A DNA stretch of 31,625 bases from the IMG/VR virus record IMGVR_UViG_3300046820_000453, positions 1 to 31,625 of that record; one strand, 5' to 3'. Both the position numbers and the translations under genes were made by a program. This stretch comes from a virus. Shown here piece by piece: positions 21,595 through 28,788 of the stretch (its first letter is position 1; the number at the start of each line of letters is the position of its first letter). The notes beneath the pieces were generated by a model that ran no database searches, was not told the origin of the DNA, and saw nothing but the letters and a program-made list of their open reading frames with translations.

Positions 21595-22263
21595 TTATCG
21601 CTTGTCATCTGGTGAACTGTTTGGCATATGATTTGGACCATAACTAATTCTACTACCTAATATTGTTTCTAGTGCAACATGTAGTGCTGGTCCTGATAGA
21701 TGTTTACGTAACCACTTTTCTGCCAAGTTGTTAATAATCTTTTCATTAGAAGAGATGCGCCCTGCACCTTTAATTTTATCATGCACGTATGCGTGACATG
21801 CTTCATGTACTGCAACTGCAACATCTTTAGCCGCATGGCTATCTAGGTTGGGTATATTGATACTGCCTCCGGGGCCGGACTCTTCTGTATCTCTAAACAT
21901 TGGATCTTCATTACTTTGGTACACATAGTACATGCCTGGTTCCAATTCGTCATCGTCATTAGTAACACGATCTCGTCCTAAGATACTTACAATGGCATCG
22001 TATGCAGACCATAGTGTAGGAGCAGGTGCGCCACCGACTTGTGTAGTAGGAAGCATTGGTTTATCTTCTGGATCAAAGTCTCCCCACCGTTGACGTAATT
22101 CAGCATCACTTGCTTCTGCTTCTTTGATACTTTCGCCAACCCCGCCATCACCACTGTAGCCTGTAGCATAACCGTACCCGCCATAAGGTCCTGGACCATA
22201 GGCCGCCCAGCGAGGCTTCTTTTTACGTTTTCTCTTTTCGGTGATAAATTCTGTTGCTCTCAT
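21595..22263 (-). CDS. Putative packaged HExxH metalloprotease-like protein
   Basis: A 222-residue protein of unknown family. It starts MRATEFITE, a capsid-targeting-like peptide with a hydrophobic-x-Glu site at residue 9. A basic stretch (KRKRKKKPR) and a Gly/Tyr-rich disordered part (20-45) follow. The C-terminal domain contains VAVHEACHAYVH with a HExxH zinc motif (153-157), placed in a long helix as in zincin proteases. A distal third ligand cannot be assigned. If packaged and injected it could cleave host proteins (inference). The start at 22263 overlaps the previous stop as TAATG. It is the last gene before the structured RNA. Confidence 0.65.
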   Translation of the reverse strand: MRATEFITEKRKRKKKPRWAAYGPGPYGGYGYATGYSGDGGVGESIKEAEASDAELRQRWGDFDPEDKPMLPTTQVGGAPAPTLWSAYDAIVSILGRDRVTNDDDELEPGMYYVYQSNEDPMFRDTEESGPGGSINIPNLDSHAAKDVAVAVHEACHAYVHDKIKGAGRISSNEKIINNLAEKWLRKHLSGPALHVALETILGSRISYGPNHMPNSSPDDKR

Positions 22264-22547
22264 TAGCAGTTCCAACGACTTAGTGCTTTGGCTTTAGGAG
22301 TTGGGCGACCTTTCTCATCCTTCATTGGACCTTTGTTACCTGACATACGAGCACAGAAACTCTTACGGCGTTTAGCATCTTTGCTACCTGCTTTAAGTTT
22401 GCTAGGTTTAGTAGTTACTGCTGTTTGTAATTTGCTACCCGGATTCTCACGACGATATGCTTTAACGGCTTTTTGACTTAGACCGTCTGTCTTATCTTTC
22501 TTATTGACTTTATTCCAGTCTTCGCTGATAATTTCTTTAATTTTCAT
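22263..22547 (-). CDS. Small basic virion-type protein with capsid-targeting-like N-terminus
   Basis: A 94-residue, strongly basic protein. It begins MKIKEIISED, with an I-S-E site at residue 9. The rest resembles a recurring marine-phage module: SQKAVKAYRRENPGSKLQTA, then KRRKSFCARMSGNKGPMKDE and a GRPTPKAKALSRWNC end; I recall this KSFCAR...KGRPTPKAKAL..W.C pattern in other T4-like phage proteins. The two Cys (in SFCAR and at the C-terminus) could bind metal. GGAGAG precedes the ATG. Probably a DNA-binding head protein (inference). Confidence 0.65.
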   Translation of the reverse strand: MKIKEIISEDWNKVNKKDKTDGLSQKAVKAYRRENPGSKLQTAVTTKPSKLKAGSKDAKRRKSFCARMSGNKGPMKDEKGRPTPKAKALSRWNC

Positions 22548-22714
22548 TTATTACTCTCCGGTGGGCAACAAAATCTAGGGTCACACCAATCGTATTCTGG
22601 ATTGTAATCTTGACCAATGTAGCCAGCATAGGCTAGACTCATACTAATACCGTATATGGCTAATCCTGTGATAATACTTTTACACAGGGCTGTAAGGGTT
22701 TCTGAAACGGTCAT
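22544..22714 (-). CDS. Small membrane-associated protein, 56 aa
   Basis: A short ORF in the 206-base gap between Dps and the 94-residue gene. The product has an N-terminal polar part, one hydrophobic helix (about 12-34) and a Cys-rich tail (DWCDPRFCCPPESNK). Its stop overlaps the next ATG as ATGA, and GAGG lies nine bases before the ATG at 22714; an ATG two codons upstream (22720) is possible. A helix followed by a Cys/Pro tail is reminiscent of small lysis or envelope proteins, but there is no firm match. Confidence 0.5.
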   Translation of the reverse strand: MTVSETLTALCKSIITGLAIYGISMSLAYAGYIGQDYNPEYDWCDPRFCCPPESNK

Positions 22715-22781
22715 AGCCATCGTCCTCTGGATATACTGGGTAGTCGTTTGGGTTTACTTTAGAGTTGCTCTTAGCATCCAT
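22680..22781 (-). CDS. Possible 33-aa micro-protein
   Basis: A 33-codon ORF (MDAKSNSKVNPNDYPVYPED...) with a good AGGAAAC site seven bases before its ATG, overlapping the end of the Dps gene and the start of the 56-residue ORF. The protein is polar, rich in Pro, Tyr and Asp, and has no recognised domain. Short, tyrosine-rich virion peptides are common in phages, but length gives little support. Confidence 0.35.
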   Translation of the reverse strand: MDAKSNSKVNPNDYPVYPEDDGYDRFRNPYSPV

Positions 22782-23188
22782 TGGTGTTTCCTATGTGCGT
22801 CTTGTCGGCCTGCAAGGAAGTCTGACAAGCCGTGTTCACCTTCTCTTTCAGAAAGTTGAAATACCATTTTAAAAATGTTAGCCATTTTTTCACTATCTTG
22901 TAATAGTTCTGCACACATAGACTTTGCGTCTGGTACATTAGTTTCGTCTTCAATTTGACTTAGCATACTAAAGCGCTGGAAACTAGCAGGAGCATATCCG
23001 CCTGCCTTGCGAATGTTTTCTGCAAAGTCATCGATATTGCCATATACTTCTTCGTAGATACTGCCAAATAAAGCATGGAACTGTTCAAAGAATAATCCTT
23101 CTACGTTCCAGTGAAAGTTTTGTGCTTTGACAAAAAACGCATATTCACTTGCAAATGCTATCTTAAGTGCTTTTCTCAATTCATCCAT
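22754..23188 (-). CDS. dps: Dps-type ferritin (DNA protection during starvation)
   Basis: A 144-residue Dps-family protein. The ferroxidase ligands are at the expected spacing: H26 (NFHWNVEG), H38 (FHALF), D53 and E57 (NIDDFAE), equivalent to His31, His43, Asp58 and Glu62 of Listeria Dps. A dodecamer would oxidise and store iron and protect DNA from peroxide. The length is slightly shorter than bacterial Dps (about 150-170), without a basic DNA-binding tail. The start MDELRKALK at 23188 has GGA upstream; a longer frame to 23236 overlaps the hydrolase gene. It sits in the virion block. Confidence 0.85.
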   Translation of the reverse strand: MDELRKALKIAFASEYAFFVKAQNFHWNVEGLFFEQFHALFGSIYEEVYGNIDDFAENIRKAGGYAPASFQRFSMLSQIEDETNVPDAKSMCAELLQDSEKMANIFKMVFQLSEREGEHGLSDFLAGRQDAHRKHQWMLRATLK

Positions 23189-23192
23189 AATC

Positions 23193-23975
23193 TTATATCC
23201 ATTGCTTAATCTTCTTAGCATGCCAACCAGTAGCACCTAAGTTAATGGGCTGTGGCATAGCAAACAATTTATTCTTCCAGTTATCTACAAAAAGTTTTGT
23301 ATTTTCTGTTACTCCAGTATTTAGCCAATTTACCTTGGGCTGTATGTACTTTTCAATGTATTCTAAGTGCTCGTGCGGAAGTGGATGCCATTCTTCTAGT
23401 GTATCTATAGGGTTCTCGGGAGGGAAACTGCGTATACGATTACGCTTAGTTTCTTCGTCTTGTAGCATTAGATTAAGACTTTCCATCATAGCAGGCCCGT
23501 CAAACTGTGTACGGTACACATCGCAAACTTTATCTATACCTCTATCTCCGCCGTGCATAGGCAAGATATTAAAATGGTATTGGTTTACGCTCAGTGCTTG
23601 TAAACTTAAACGTGTAGACTGTATAAGTGCATGGTCTCGCATGGCATAATACATTGCTGAGCCAAATCCATTAACTGTTCCGTCGTTGTATTGTGTTTGT
23701 GCAAATACATGCTTAGGAGTATGCCAACCACGTTTATCTGTGTATACATCTTCTCTGAAGTAGTTACTCCAGCAGATAAACACATGGTCATTGGGTCCTA
23801 GTTGATTTCTAGCATGACATTCCATTACTTTGTTAGCAATGTATAAGTTGCCCTTGCCGCAACTTCCCCAATTCTCTCCGGAGTAGCCGTGCTGTTCTAC
23901 TTCGTGAATTAGTATGTCAGCCCAGGTGGGATAAAAGTATTGTGTAAAACTACAACCAAAGCACCATATTCTCAT
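23193..23975 (-). CDS. SGNH/GDSL-like hydrolase
   Basis: A 260-residue protein beginning MRIWCFGCSFTQYF: GCSFT (7-11) is the block I variant of SGNH hydrolases found in many phages, with Ser9 as nucleophile. A central CWSNYFREDVY segment resembles the SGNH asparagine block. A C-terminal EEWHPLPHEHLEYIEKYI supplies the Asp/Glu-x-x-His pair. It could deacylate or deacetylate surface glycans or peptidoglycan; the substrate is unknown. It has no signal peptide. It is followed after four bases by dps. Confidence 0.7.
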   Translation of the reverse strand: MRIWCFGCSFTQYFYPTWADILIHEVEQHGYSGENWGSCGKGNLYIANKVMECHARNQLGPNDHVFICWSNYFREDVYTDKRGWHTPKHVFAQTQYNDGTVNGFGSAMYYAMRDHALIQSTRLSLQALSVNQYHFNILPMHGGDRGIDKVCDVYRTQFDGPAMMESLNLMLQDEETKRNRIRSFPPENPIDTLEEWHPLPHEHLEYIEKYIQPKVNWLNTGVTENTKLFVDNWKNKLFAMPQPINLGATGWHAKKIKQWI

Positions 23976-23989
23976 ATGGTATATTTACA

Positions 23990-24217
23990 TTAGGCTAGTA
24001 GTTTGGCGGCAATTTCTAGAGCGGCTATTAGTTTAGATTTAAGAACAATGTCATTAACATCTTGTTCTAAGCCGTCAACACGCCCTAAGTCTGTTAATAA
24101 TTCTGCATATTCATCACGACTAATTTGTCCTGTTTGAAACGCATTAACGTAACTTTCTAATAGTTGAGCACGTTCCATTGCCCAAGGTCTGCCACTGTTG
24201 TGTAGATCTTCTAACAT
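23990..24217 (-). CDS. Small helical phage protein, 75 aa
   Basis: A 75-residue helical protein with NAFQTGQISRDEYAELLTDLGR, a pattern seen in short proteins of T4-like marine phages (from memory), and a hydrophobic C-terminal helix (KLIAALEIAAKLLA) that might insert in membrane. No function is known. Its ATG overlaps the lipoprotein stop by one base, and it precedes the SGNH hydrolase. Confidence 0.65.
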   Translation of the reverse strand: MLEDLHNSGRPWAMERAQLLESYVNAFQTGQISRDEYAELLTDLGRVDGLEQDVNDIVLKSKLIAALEIAAKLLA

Positions 24218-24609
24218 TATTTGTTTCTCCCTTGCGCCGCTGTTGCAATGGCATCACTTTCTTTGATCATAATCTTAACTTTACTTTCGCAAAAGAATTT
24301 ACTAGAGCCTTCGCGATCAGCAAGTCCCTTAAGAGTAATGTCAAACACTTTAGTAATCTTAGTCATGTCTTCATTTTTACGGCTGTCAGAATATAACTCA
24401 AGCCATTGTACTCTTGCTTGTAGTGAAGATAGTTGTTGTTTTAATTTAACTGGATCAGAACAATCCAATTGTCTTGCTTGCTGACGTATGTCAGTAACTG
24501 CGGCTGCTTCGTTTGGATCCCATTTGCTTGGGAAGAAACTAGTAATTGAGCCTACTGCCGCACAGCCCGAAAGTAAAACTACTAGGGACAGTGCGACTAG
24601 TTTTTTCAT
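24217..24609 (-). CDS. Putative lipoprotein, 130 aa
   Basis: A 130-residue protein with a typical lipoprotein signal: basic MKK, hydrophobic run and lipobox LSGC (C16). The mature part is helical and charged, with two more Cys (LDCSDP and FFCESK) that may form a disulfide, and a coiled-coil-like stretch (QQLSSLQARVQWLELYSDS). It would be lipidated at C16 in the host envelope. Possible roles are outer-membrane spanin (larger than typical Rz1) or superinfection exclusion; no inner-membrane partner is apparent next to it. Confidence 0.75.
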   Translation of the reverse strand: MKKLVALSLVVLLSGCAAVGSITSFFPSKWDPNEAAAVTDIRQQARQLDCSDPVKLKQQLSSLQARVQWLELYSDSRKNEDMTKITKVFDITLKGLADREGSSKFFCESKVKIMIKESDAIATAAQGRNK

Positions 24610-25445
24610 GATTGCATTCCGTCTAAAATTTTAATAGACAAACTCTTATTGCCTAGATGTACTTCGTGTATCTTACCGCCTACATCGACTTGTAATACAT
24701 ACGGATTTGTAGTGTCAACGATCTTACCAGTAAGATGTTGCTCGGGCTTGTTCCACATACCAAACTTTACCATTTGGCCTACTTGGAACTTGCTTTTTGG
24801 TTTTTCCATTTCAGAAACTAAATCTCTAAAATGAGCAATAGATTCTGCAGGTTGTTTTGTATCAGGAGTTGTGTTTGGTTTTTCAGTCTTGGTTTTTTCA
24901 GCATCGGCTGCTTTTTGTTTCTCACTATCTATCCAATACTTGTTATGTTTTTCTAAGTGAGCCTCGGCCTCTTTAGGACTCATCTTAACTTTCCATTCTT
25001 CTGCTCTCCAACGGAACGTTGGCTGTCCTAAGTACGATGCTTGTGCATGTAAATTTAAAAACTCTTGTATATCGGCTTCGTCACCTACATGCTTTTCTAC
25101 CCAACGCTTAATGCCTGCTTGTATACTGTTTTCGTCTGCGGCAAATAAATCTTTAATTACTTGTATTAAACTAGGTGCGGCATACGTACCGGCCACACCG
25201 GCTGCTAGTGCAGTTTCTGCACCTAAAGATGTTAATGCTGTAGCAAAGCCGCCGGCAGATGCCATTAATGGTGCTAACAATCCACTGTATGCTAAACCAA
25301 TTCCAACTGTACCGCTGGCAAGCCACGGGAATGCCGTAGCAACTTTACGACCAAGATATCGTAATACTTTAGAAGTCATACTTGTTGGGTCGAGAGTTTC
25401 GTCGACTTGTTCGGCTTCCGTTAGATAGTCTTTAAAGGATTTCAT
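24606..25445 (-). CDS. Packaged-type protein with hydrophobic segment and SH3-like tail
   Basis: A 279-residue protein. The N-terminus MKSFKDYLTEAEQ has L-T-E followed by Ala at residues 8-11, the best match here to the T4 prohead-protease cleavage rule (hydrophobic-x-Glu, then Ala/Gly). Residues 30-95 are strongly hydrophobic and Gly/Ala-rich and may form membrane helices. A charged linker follows (about 165-205), then a C-terminal beta-rich module (KFQVGQMVKFGMWNKPEQHL...) like a small SH3 barrel. If injected it might insert in the host membrane (inference). The start at 25445 follows the stop by one base, with GGAAAG upstream. Confidence 0.65.
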   Translation of the reverse strand: MKSFKDYLTEAEQVDETLDPTSMTSKVLRYLGRKVATAFPWLASGTVGIGLAYSGLLAPLMASAGGFATALTSLGAETALAAGVAGTYAAPSLIQVIKDLFAADENSIQAGIKRWVEKHVGDEADIQEFLNLHAQASYLGQPTFRWRAEEWKVKMSPKEAEAHLEKHNKYWIDSEKQKAADAEKTKTEKPNTTPDTKQPAESIAHFRDLVSEMEKPKSKFQVGQMVKFGMWNKPEQHLTGKIVDTTNPYVLQVDVGGKIHEVHLGNKSLSIKILDGMQS

Positions 25446-25446
25446 T

Positions 25447-26283
25447 TTATTTCTTTCCAGTTGGCACACAATTGTCTACTGTCTTGCCGCCTTTCTTTTT
25501 AGTGCCCATGCGCTTGTAACCATCCCAACAAGCCTTACCATCTACACCTTTTTGTTTTGCTTCTTCTAGTGCAAAGTAATCTTTAATAGATAAACTTAGG
25601 CTTTCATTTTTTGGCTCCCAGTATCTACCTGGACCAAATGCCTTGTCAAGTATTGAACTCTTAGTTTTAGAGTACCATCTGCCGCTTTTAGTTTTCTTTA
25701 AGCCGTAATATTCTGCATCGGTTTCTTTACCAGCAGGCACATTATAAAAATACATGCCTCTACTTGGAGCAGTTGGTGCACGGTATTGACGAGGTTCTTC
25801 ATCCCAACCTTCGTCATTAGCACCGCCGTCTAATTGATAGGCTAGACTATCACGCTTACCCATACCTGCTACACTACTATCGTAGTCTCGTTGATAAGCA
25901 TCACGGCGACCTCTATAACCTGCTTCGTCTACTTGGTTATTGTCTACACTGTCAAACAAGTCTGGTTGTAAAATTTCTTTACCTACTGCATGGTAAGCAG
26001 TCATAAACTCATTGAACTTGGACATGACTTCTTTTAACAACTGTTCGTTGGCATTGATTTTAATTTTATCAAGATTGCCCATTACTAAGTCGTTGATGTG
26101 ATCGGCGGCCATAAGAAAATCATTAACGTCACCGCCAATGCTATCTTCATCAAAACTGACAACAGATTCTTTGGCAACTGCTGATTCATTAACAATAGAC
26201 AAGAACTTCTTCATATCAGAAGTTCCTGCTTTTGGAGTTGATGTAGCATTATCAAATGCTGATAGAATCTTTTTCATGTCCAT
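25447..26283 (-). CDS. Virion or prohead protein with C-terminal Cys module
   Basis: A 278-residue protein. The N-terminus repeats a short MKK(I/F)LS motif (MDMKKILSAF and DMKKFLSIVNES, residues 1-33). A helical domain (45-115) follows, then a disordered Arg/Tyr/Asp segment, a YYGLKKTKSGRWYSKTKSS module, and a C-terminal KACWDGYKRMGTKKKGGKTV...C module. I recall that last module in many T4-like marine phage virion proteins. Its role is unknown; scaffold core or internal protein is likely. AGGA is nine bases before the ATG at 26283. Confidence 0.65.
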   Translation of the reverse strand: MDMKKILSAFDNATSTPKAGTSDMKKFLSIVNESAVAKESVVSFDEDSIGGDVNDFLMAADHINDLVMGNLDKIKINANEQLLKEVMSKFNEFMTAYHAVGKEILQPDLFDSVDNNQVDEAGYRGRRDAYQRDYDSSVAGMGKRDSLAYQLDGGANDEGWDEEPRQYRAPTAPSRGMYFYNVPAGKETDAEYYGLKKTKSGRWYSKTKSSILDKAFGPGRYWEPKNESLSLSIKDYFALEEAKQKGVDGKACWDGYKRMGTKKKGGKTVDNCVPTGKK

Positions 26284-26288
26284 GGCTA

Positions 26289-27386
26289 TTATCCTAGCAA
26301 CTTCTTAGTTAGTGCTCTGATGCGAGTTAAGTCTGCGCTTTCTAGTACGGACTCTTTAACCGACTCATTCTTCTTAGCAAAAGGATTAACACCTTTCTTT
26401 GGACCTGCTTTCTTATCAGCAACGGCCTTTTTCATTGGCTCTTTCTTGTCACCGTCTTTGTCCATATCTAAAAAGTCTGGCTTAGCACCTTCTGCTTTAT
26501 AAGAGTCTTTACGATCTTTGTTAGCAGTCTTATCGGCCTTTTGACTTTGCCATCCTTGGACCTGTGTAACTTTTACTTTAGCGCCACTTGGTAGCGTGTC
26601 AGTGCGCTCTTTCTTCTTTGCTGGAGCACGAGTCTCATCGGCTTCTTTAACTTTTTCGTCTTTCTTGGCAGGACGCTTACCGCCAGTTTCTTTTTCTAGA
26701 CGTTGTAGTAATTCTTCGTCATCTGGACCTGTAATAGCCTTGCCAACTTTCTTAGCAACTTTCTTAACTGTGTCCATTACACCTTCGTTCTTGGCTTTCT
26801 TCTTGGCTTTCTTAACATCGCTGTCATCTCCGCCGTCGTCGAATGTGCTAGACTTGCGTGTGTATTGTGTGACACCAGGCTTGATTTCTTTCTTATCAAA
26901 TTTGCCAGTGCCTTTCTTTTCTTTAGAAGCCTTGATCATATCGTCCCAACCTTCTTCGACTTTTTCGTCTTTCTTGGCAGGCTTCTTCATCATGGCTTTT
27001 TGTTTTGCACCTTCCAAAAGTGCTTGTAGTCGTTGTTCGTAGTTCATAGATTCTTCCATTTCGATTGGGGTTTCGTCGTCTTCTTCAGACACTTCATTTT
27101 TTGAGGATGCTACAGGACTGTCACCTGTAATATCATCGAGACTAGTAGCAGTGGCACCACCACCGAATTTTACTTGATATTCCATATAGTGATAAACAGA
27201 GTCTAGGTAATCAGCAGATTTTGTAATCTTTGCTTGTACCCATCCTTCTAATTCCTGATTCTCTTGAACCATCTGGAATAGTTTCATAGCATTCTTGGCA
27301 GCACGATACAAGTCCGCACGGGCCATTGCGCCCTCGCCGTTACTTACTAATTGTGCTTGCATTTGCGGTTTCATGTCGACTGGCAT
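26289..27386 (-). CDS. Virion structural/internal protein, Lys-rich, with repeats
   Basis: A 365-residue protein. Residues 20-75 contain ADLYRAAKNAMKLFQMVQEN and a following helix to YHYMEYQ, a conserved domain I recall in marine T4-like virion proteins. From 115 on it is low complexity, Lys/Glu/Asp-rich, with PAKKDEKV twice, and a DMDKDGDKKEPM segment resembling a calcium-binding loop. The end (ADLTRIRALTKKLLG) is a short helix shared in style with the right-edge gene. CAGGAG precedes the ATG. Probably a head core or packaged protein (inference). Confidence 0.7.
   Translation of the reverse strand: MPVDMKPQMQAQLVSNGEGAMARADLYRAAKNAMKLFQMVQENQELEGWVQAKITKSADYLDSVYHYMEYQVKFGGGATATSLDDITGDSPVASSKNEVSEEDDETPIEMEESMNYEQRLQALLEGAKQKAMMKKPAKKDEKVEEGWDDMIKASKEKKGTGKFDKKEIKPGVTQYTRKSSTFDDGGDDSDVKKAKKKAKNEGVMDTVKKVAKKVGKAITGPDDEELLQRLEKETGGKRPAKKDEKVKEADETRAPAKKKERTDTLPSGAKVKVTQVQGWQSQKADKTANKDRKDSYKAEGAKPDFLDMDKDGDKKEPMKKAVADKKAGPKKGVNPFAKKNESVKESVLESADLTRIRALTKKLLG
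26650..26672 (-). repeat. Direct repeat copy 1 (23 bp) within virion protein gene
   Basis: A 23-base stretch here is identical to 26959-26981. It encodes the PAKKDEKV peptide of the Lys-rich virion protein. It is in frame in both places and so is a coding duplication. Confidence 0.75.
26959..26981 (-). repeat. Direct repeat copy 2 (23 bp) within virion protein gene
   Basis: The second copy of the 23-base repeat, in the same reading frame and 309 bases from the first. The flanking sequence differs, so only the short peptide is duplicated. Confidence 0.75.
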
Positions 27387-27407
27387 TCTAATCTCCTGGT
27401 ATAATAT

Positions 27408-28205
27408 TTATCGTTTAATACTGCCGCCAGTCATTAAGTTTCCACCCTTCATGTCTAGTGCATTAGTCCCGGGCTTCTGCATCTTGGGTCTTTTGTTCTT
27501 ATAAACTGCGCCTACGGCAACATTTCCTGCGCTTGTAGAGCCCGCTGTAGCAGTTTCTGCTACACCTTGCACGTCTCTAGTATCAATCTCTACTCTCTTA
27601 GCAGTTCCTGTAGTATACCCTTGTTCGGCACCGTAAGCATATTTTCCAAGACCAAATACATAACTTACCCACCCATCATATTCTGGATCGTTGCCCTGGA
27701 CCATAGTGTAATCATCAATATCTACAATATCTCCAATTGCTTCCACCCACTTCATTCCAAGTTGTTCTAGTTTAACTGGGCCTTTATATCCACGTTTTTT
27801 AAGAATCTTTGCCAACTGCATATTGAATTCTTGATCCAAGCCTTCCGCCACACCTTCTTTTGACATACGGTCAAGAGCACGACTAATACCCTGTCTACGC
27901 TTTTCTGCTGTTTTTTTCTGATCTACGTGATAACTTCTTAGAGAAGGATCATGTTTGGATTGCTTTGCAGAAAAGTCTGCGTGTCCGTGAGCATCGACTG
28001 CTTTTGTTACATAGCGATCTAATGTTGATTTACTGACTTCTGCTATTTCTTTGTTCTTGTGTTTGACATCGCCTTGCTTCATAGCCTTCTTTTTATCTTT
28101 GTGTTGGCCGGCACCGCCCATCTTGGCGTTCTTGGCTACAAAGTTACGTGGCTTTGATGCATCTACTTTTTGTGTGCTTTCGCTAATAATCTCGTGGACT
28201 TTCAT
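27408..28205 (-). CDS. Packaged-type protein with internal VAE sites
   Basis: A 265-residue protein. It starts MKVHEIISES, a capsid-targeting-like peptide with I-S-E at residues 7-9. A basic, His/Lys-rich part (25-110) follows. The central folded domain (about 125-215, EFNMQLAKILKKRGYKG to VFGLGKYAYG) may be the functional unit. Two further GVAE motifs (SKEGVAEGLDQE and VQGVAETATAG) flank that domain and could be prohead-protease sites releasing it (inference). The C-terminal Gly/Ser/Lys tail is disordered. AAGGAA precedes the ATG. Function unknown. Confidence 0.65.
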   Translation of the reverse strand: MKVHEIISESTQKVDASKPRNFVAKNAKMGGAGQHKDKKKAMKQGDVKHKNKEIAEVSKSTLDRYVTKAVDAHGHADFSAKQSKHDPSLRSYHVDQKKTAEKRRQGISRALDRMSKEGVAEGLDQEFNMQLAKILKKRGYKGPVKLEQLGMKWVEAIGDIVDIDDYTMVQGNDPEYDGWVSYVFGLGKYAYGAEQGYTTGTAKRVEIDTRDVQGVAETATAGSTSAGNVAVGAVYKNKRPKMQKPGTNALDMKGGNLMTGGSIKR

Positions 28206-28226
28206 ATAAAATTCCTTATACTGTAT

Positions 28227-28583
28227 TTATTTTGTAGGATTCATTGCTTTAAGTGCATCGGCTGCTTTGTACACTTGTGCATAATCGCTAGGAGAATCAA
28301 TATCGTGTATTCCTAGCCCTAGGCGTTTTAGCAATGGAAGCATCTTGGCTTCTTCTTCCTCACTACCGAATGCCAGTACAGTATGCGGAGCACCTTTGTT
28401 AAACATTTCAGGATTGGCATCATCTAAATCACTAATAACCATACCTAACTTATACCAATCGTAAACATCGCTTACATCAACTAGTGTTGTGCCTTTAGGG
28501 AATGGTATCAACTGTGGGCCAGGACCAGTGGGAATATCCCCGCGAAGCCCAGCACTTTCTCTCATAAATTCTTTTGCTCTCAT
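28227..28583 (-). CDS. Packaged-type small protein, 118 aa
   Basis: A 118-residue protein starting MRAKEFMRES, with F-M-R-E at 6-9, like the other capsid-targeting-type N-termini nearby. The remaining sequence is a small alpha/beta domain (YDWYKLGMVISDLDD, TVLAFGSEEEEAKMLPLLKR, LGIHDIDSPSDYAQVY) without recognised family. Head-core and internal proteins of this size are injected by T4. GGAAAA precedes the ATG. Short AT-rich gaps lie on either side. Confidence 0.6.
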   Translation of the reverse strand: MRAKEFMRESAGLRGDIPTGPGPQLIPFPKGTTLVDVSDVYDWYKLGMVISDLDDANPEMFNKGAPHTVLAFGSEEEEAKMLPLLKRLGLGIHDIDSPSDYAQVYKAADALKAMNPTK

Positions 28584-28584
28584 A

Positions 28585-28788
28585 TTATTTTCCTACAGGC
28601 TTTTCACCAGTTAAGTAAGGCTTACTAAACCACAACTGAAACCATTCAGGAGTACCCGGTTTAATGTTATGCTTACGTTCTAGTTCACGCTTTTCTGTTC
28701 CAGTTACGCTGATATTAATACCCTCATATGGCTGGTATCCTTTGTATTCGTTAACACCCGCAAGTTTCTTTAAGTCGTCTAGATTCAT
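28585..28788 (-). CDS. Small phage protein, 67 aa
   Basis: A 67-residue protein starting MNLDDLKKLAGVNEYKGY. This LxxLKxLAG-type N-terminus resembles the C-terminal SRIKELSGLK of the right-edge gene. The remainder has RELERKHNIKPGTPEWFQLWF, possibly a short helix-turn with an aromatic binding patch. Its ATG overlaps the nucleotidyltransferase stop as ATGA. Function unknown. Confidence 0.6.
   Translation of the reverse strand: MNLDDLKKLAGVNEYKGYQPYEGINISVTGTEKRELERKHNIKPGTPEWFQLWFSKPYLTGEKPVGK

Noticed and set aside
23245-23649. Plus-strand ORF of 134 codons
   Set aside because: It lies wholly within the SGNH-like gene on the minus strand, lacks a binding site, and its composition is not phage-like.
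26596-27042. Plus-strand ORF of 148 codons
   Set aside because: It is antisense to the Lys/Glu-rich virion gene; the Phe/Ser-rich product is what antisense of Lys/Glu codons gives. No binding site.
20869-28231. Late-promoter-like boxes AATAAATA (20869-20876, 28224-28231) and GATAAATA (27405-27412)
   Set aside because: Each differs from TATAAATA at the first base, and such AT-rich strings are expected by chance; reported only where the box is perfect (1471-1478).
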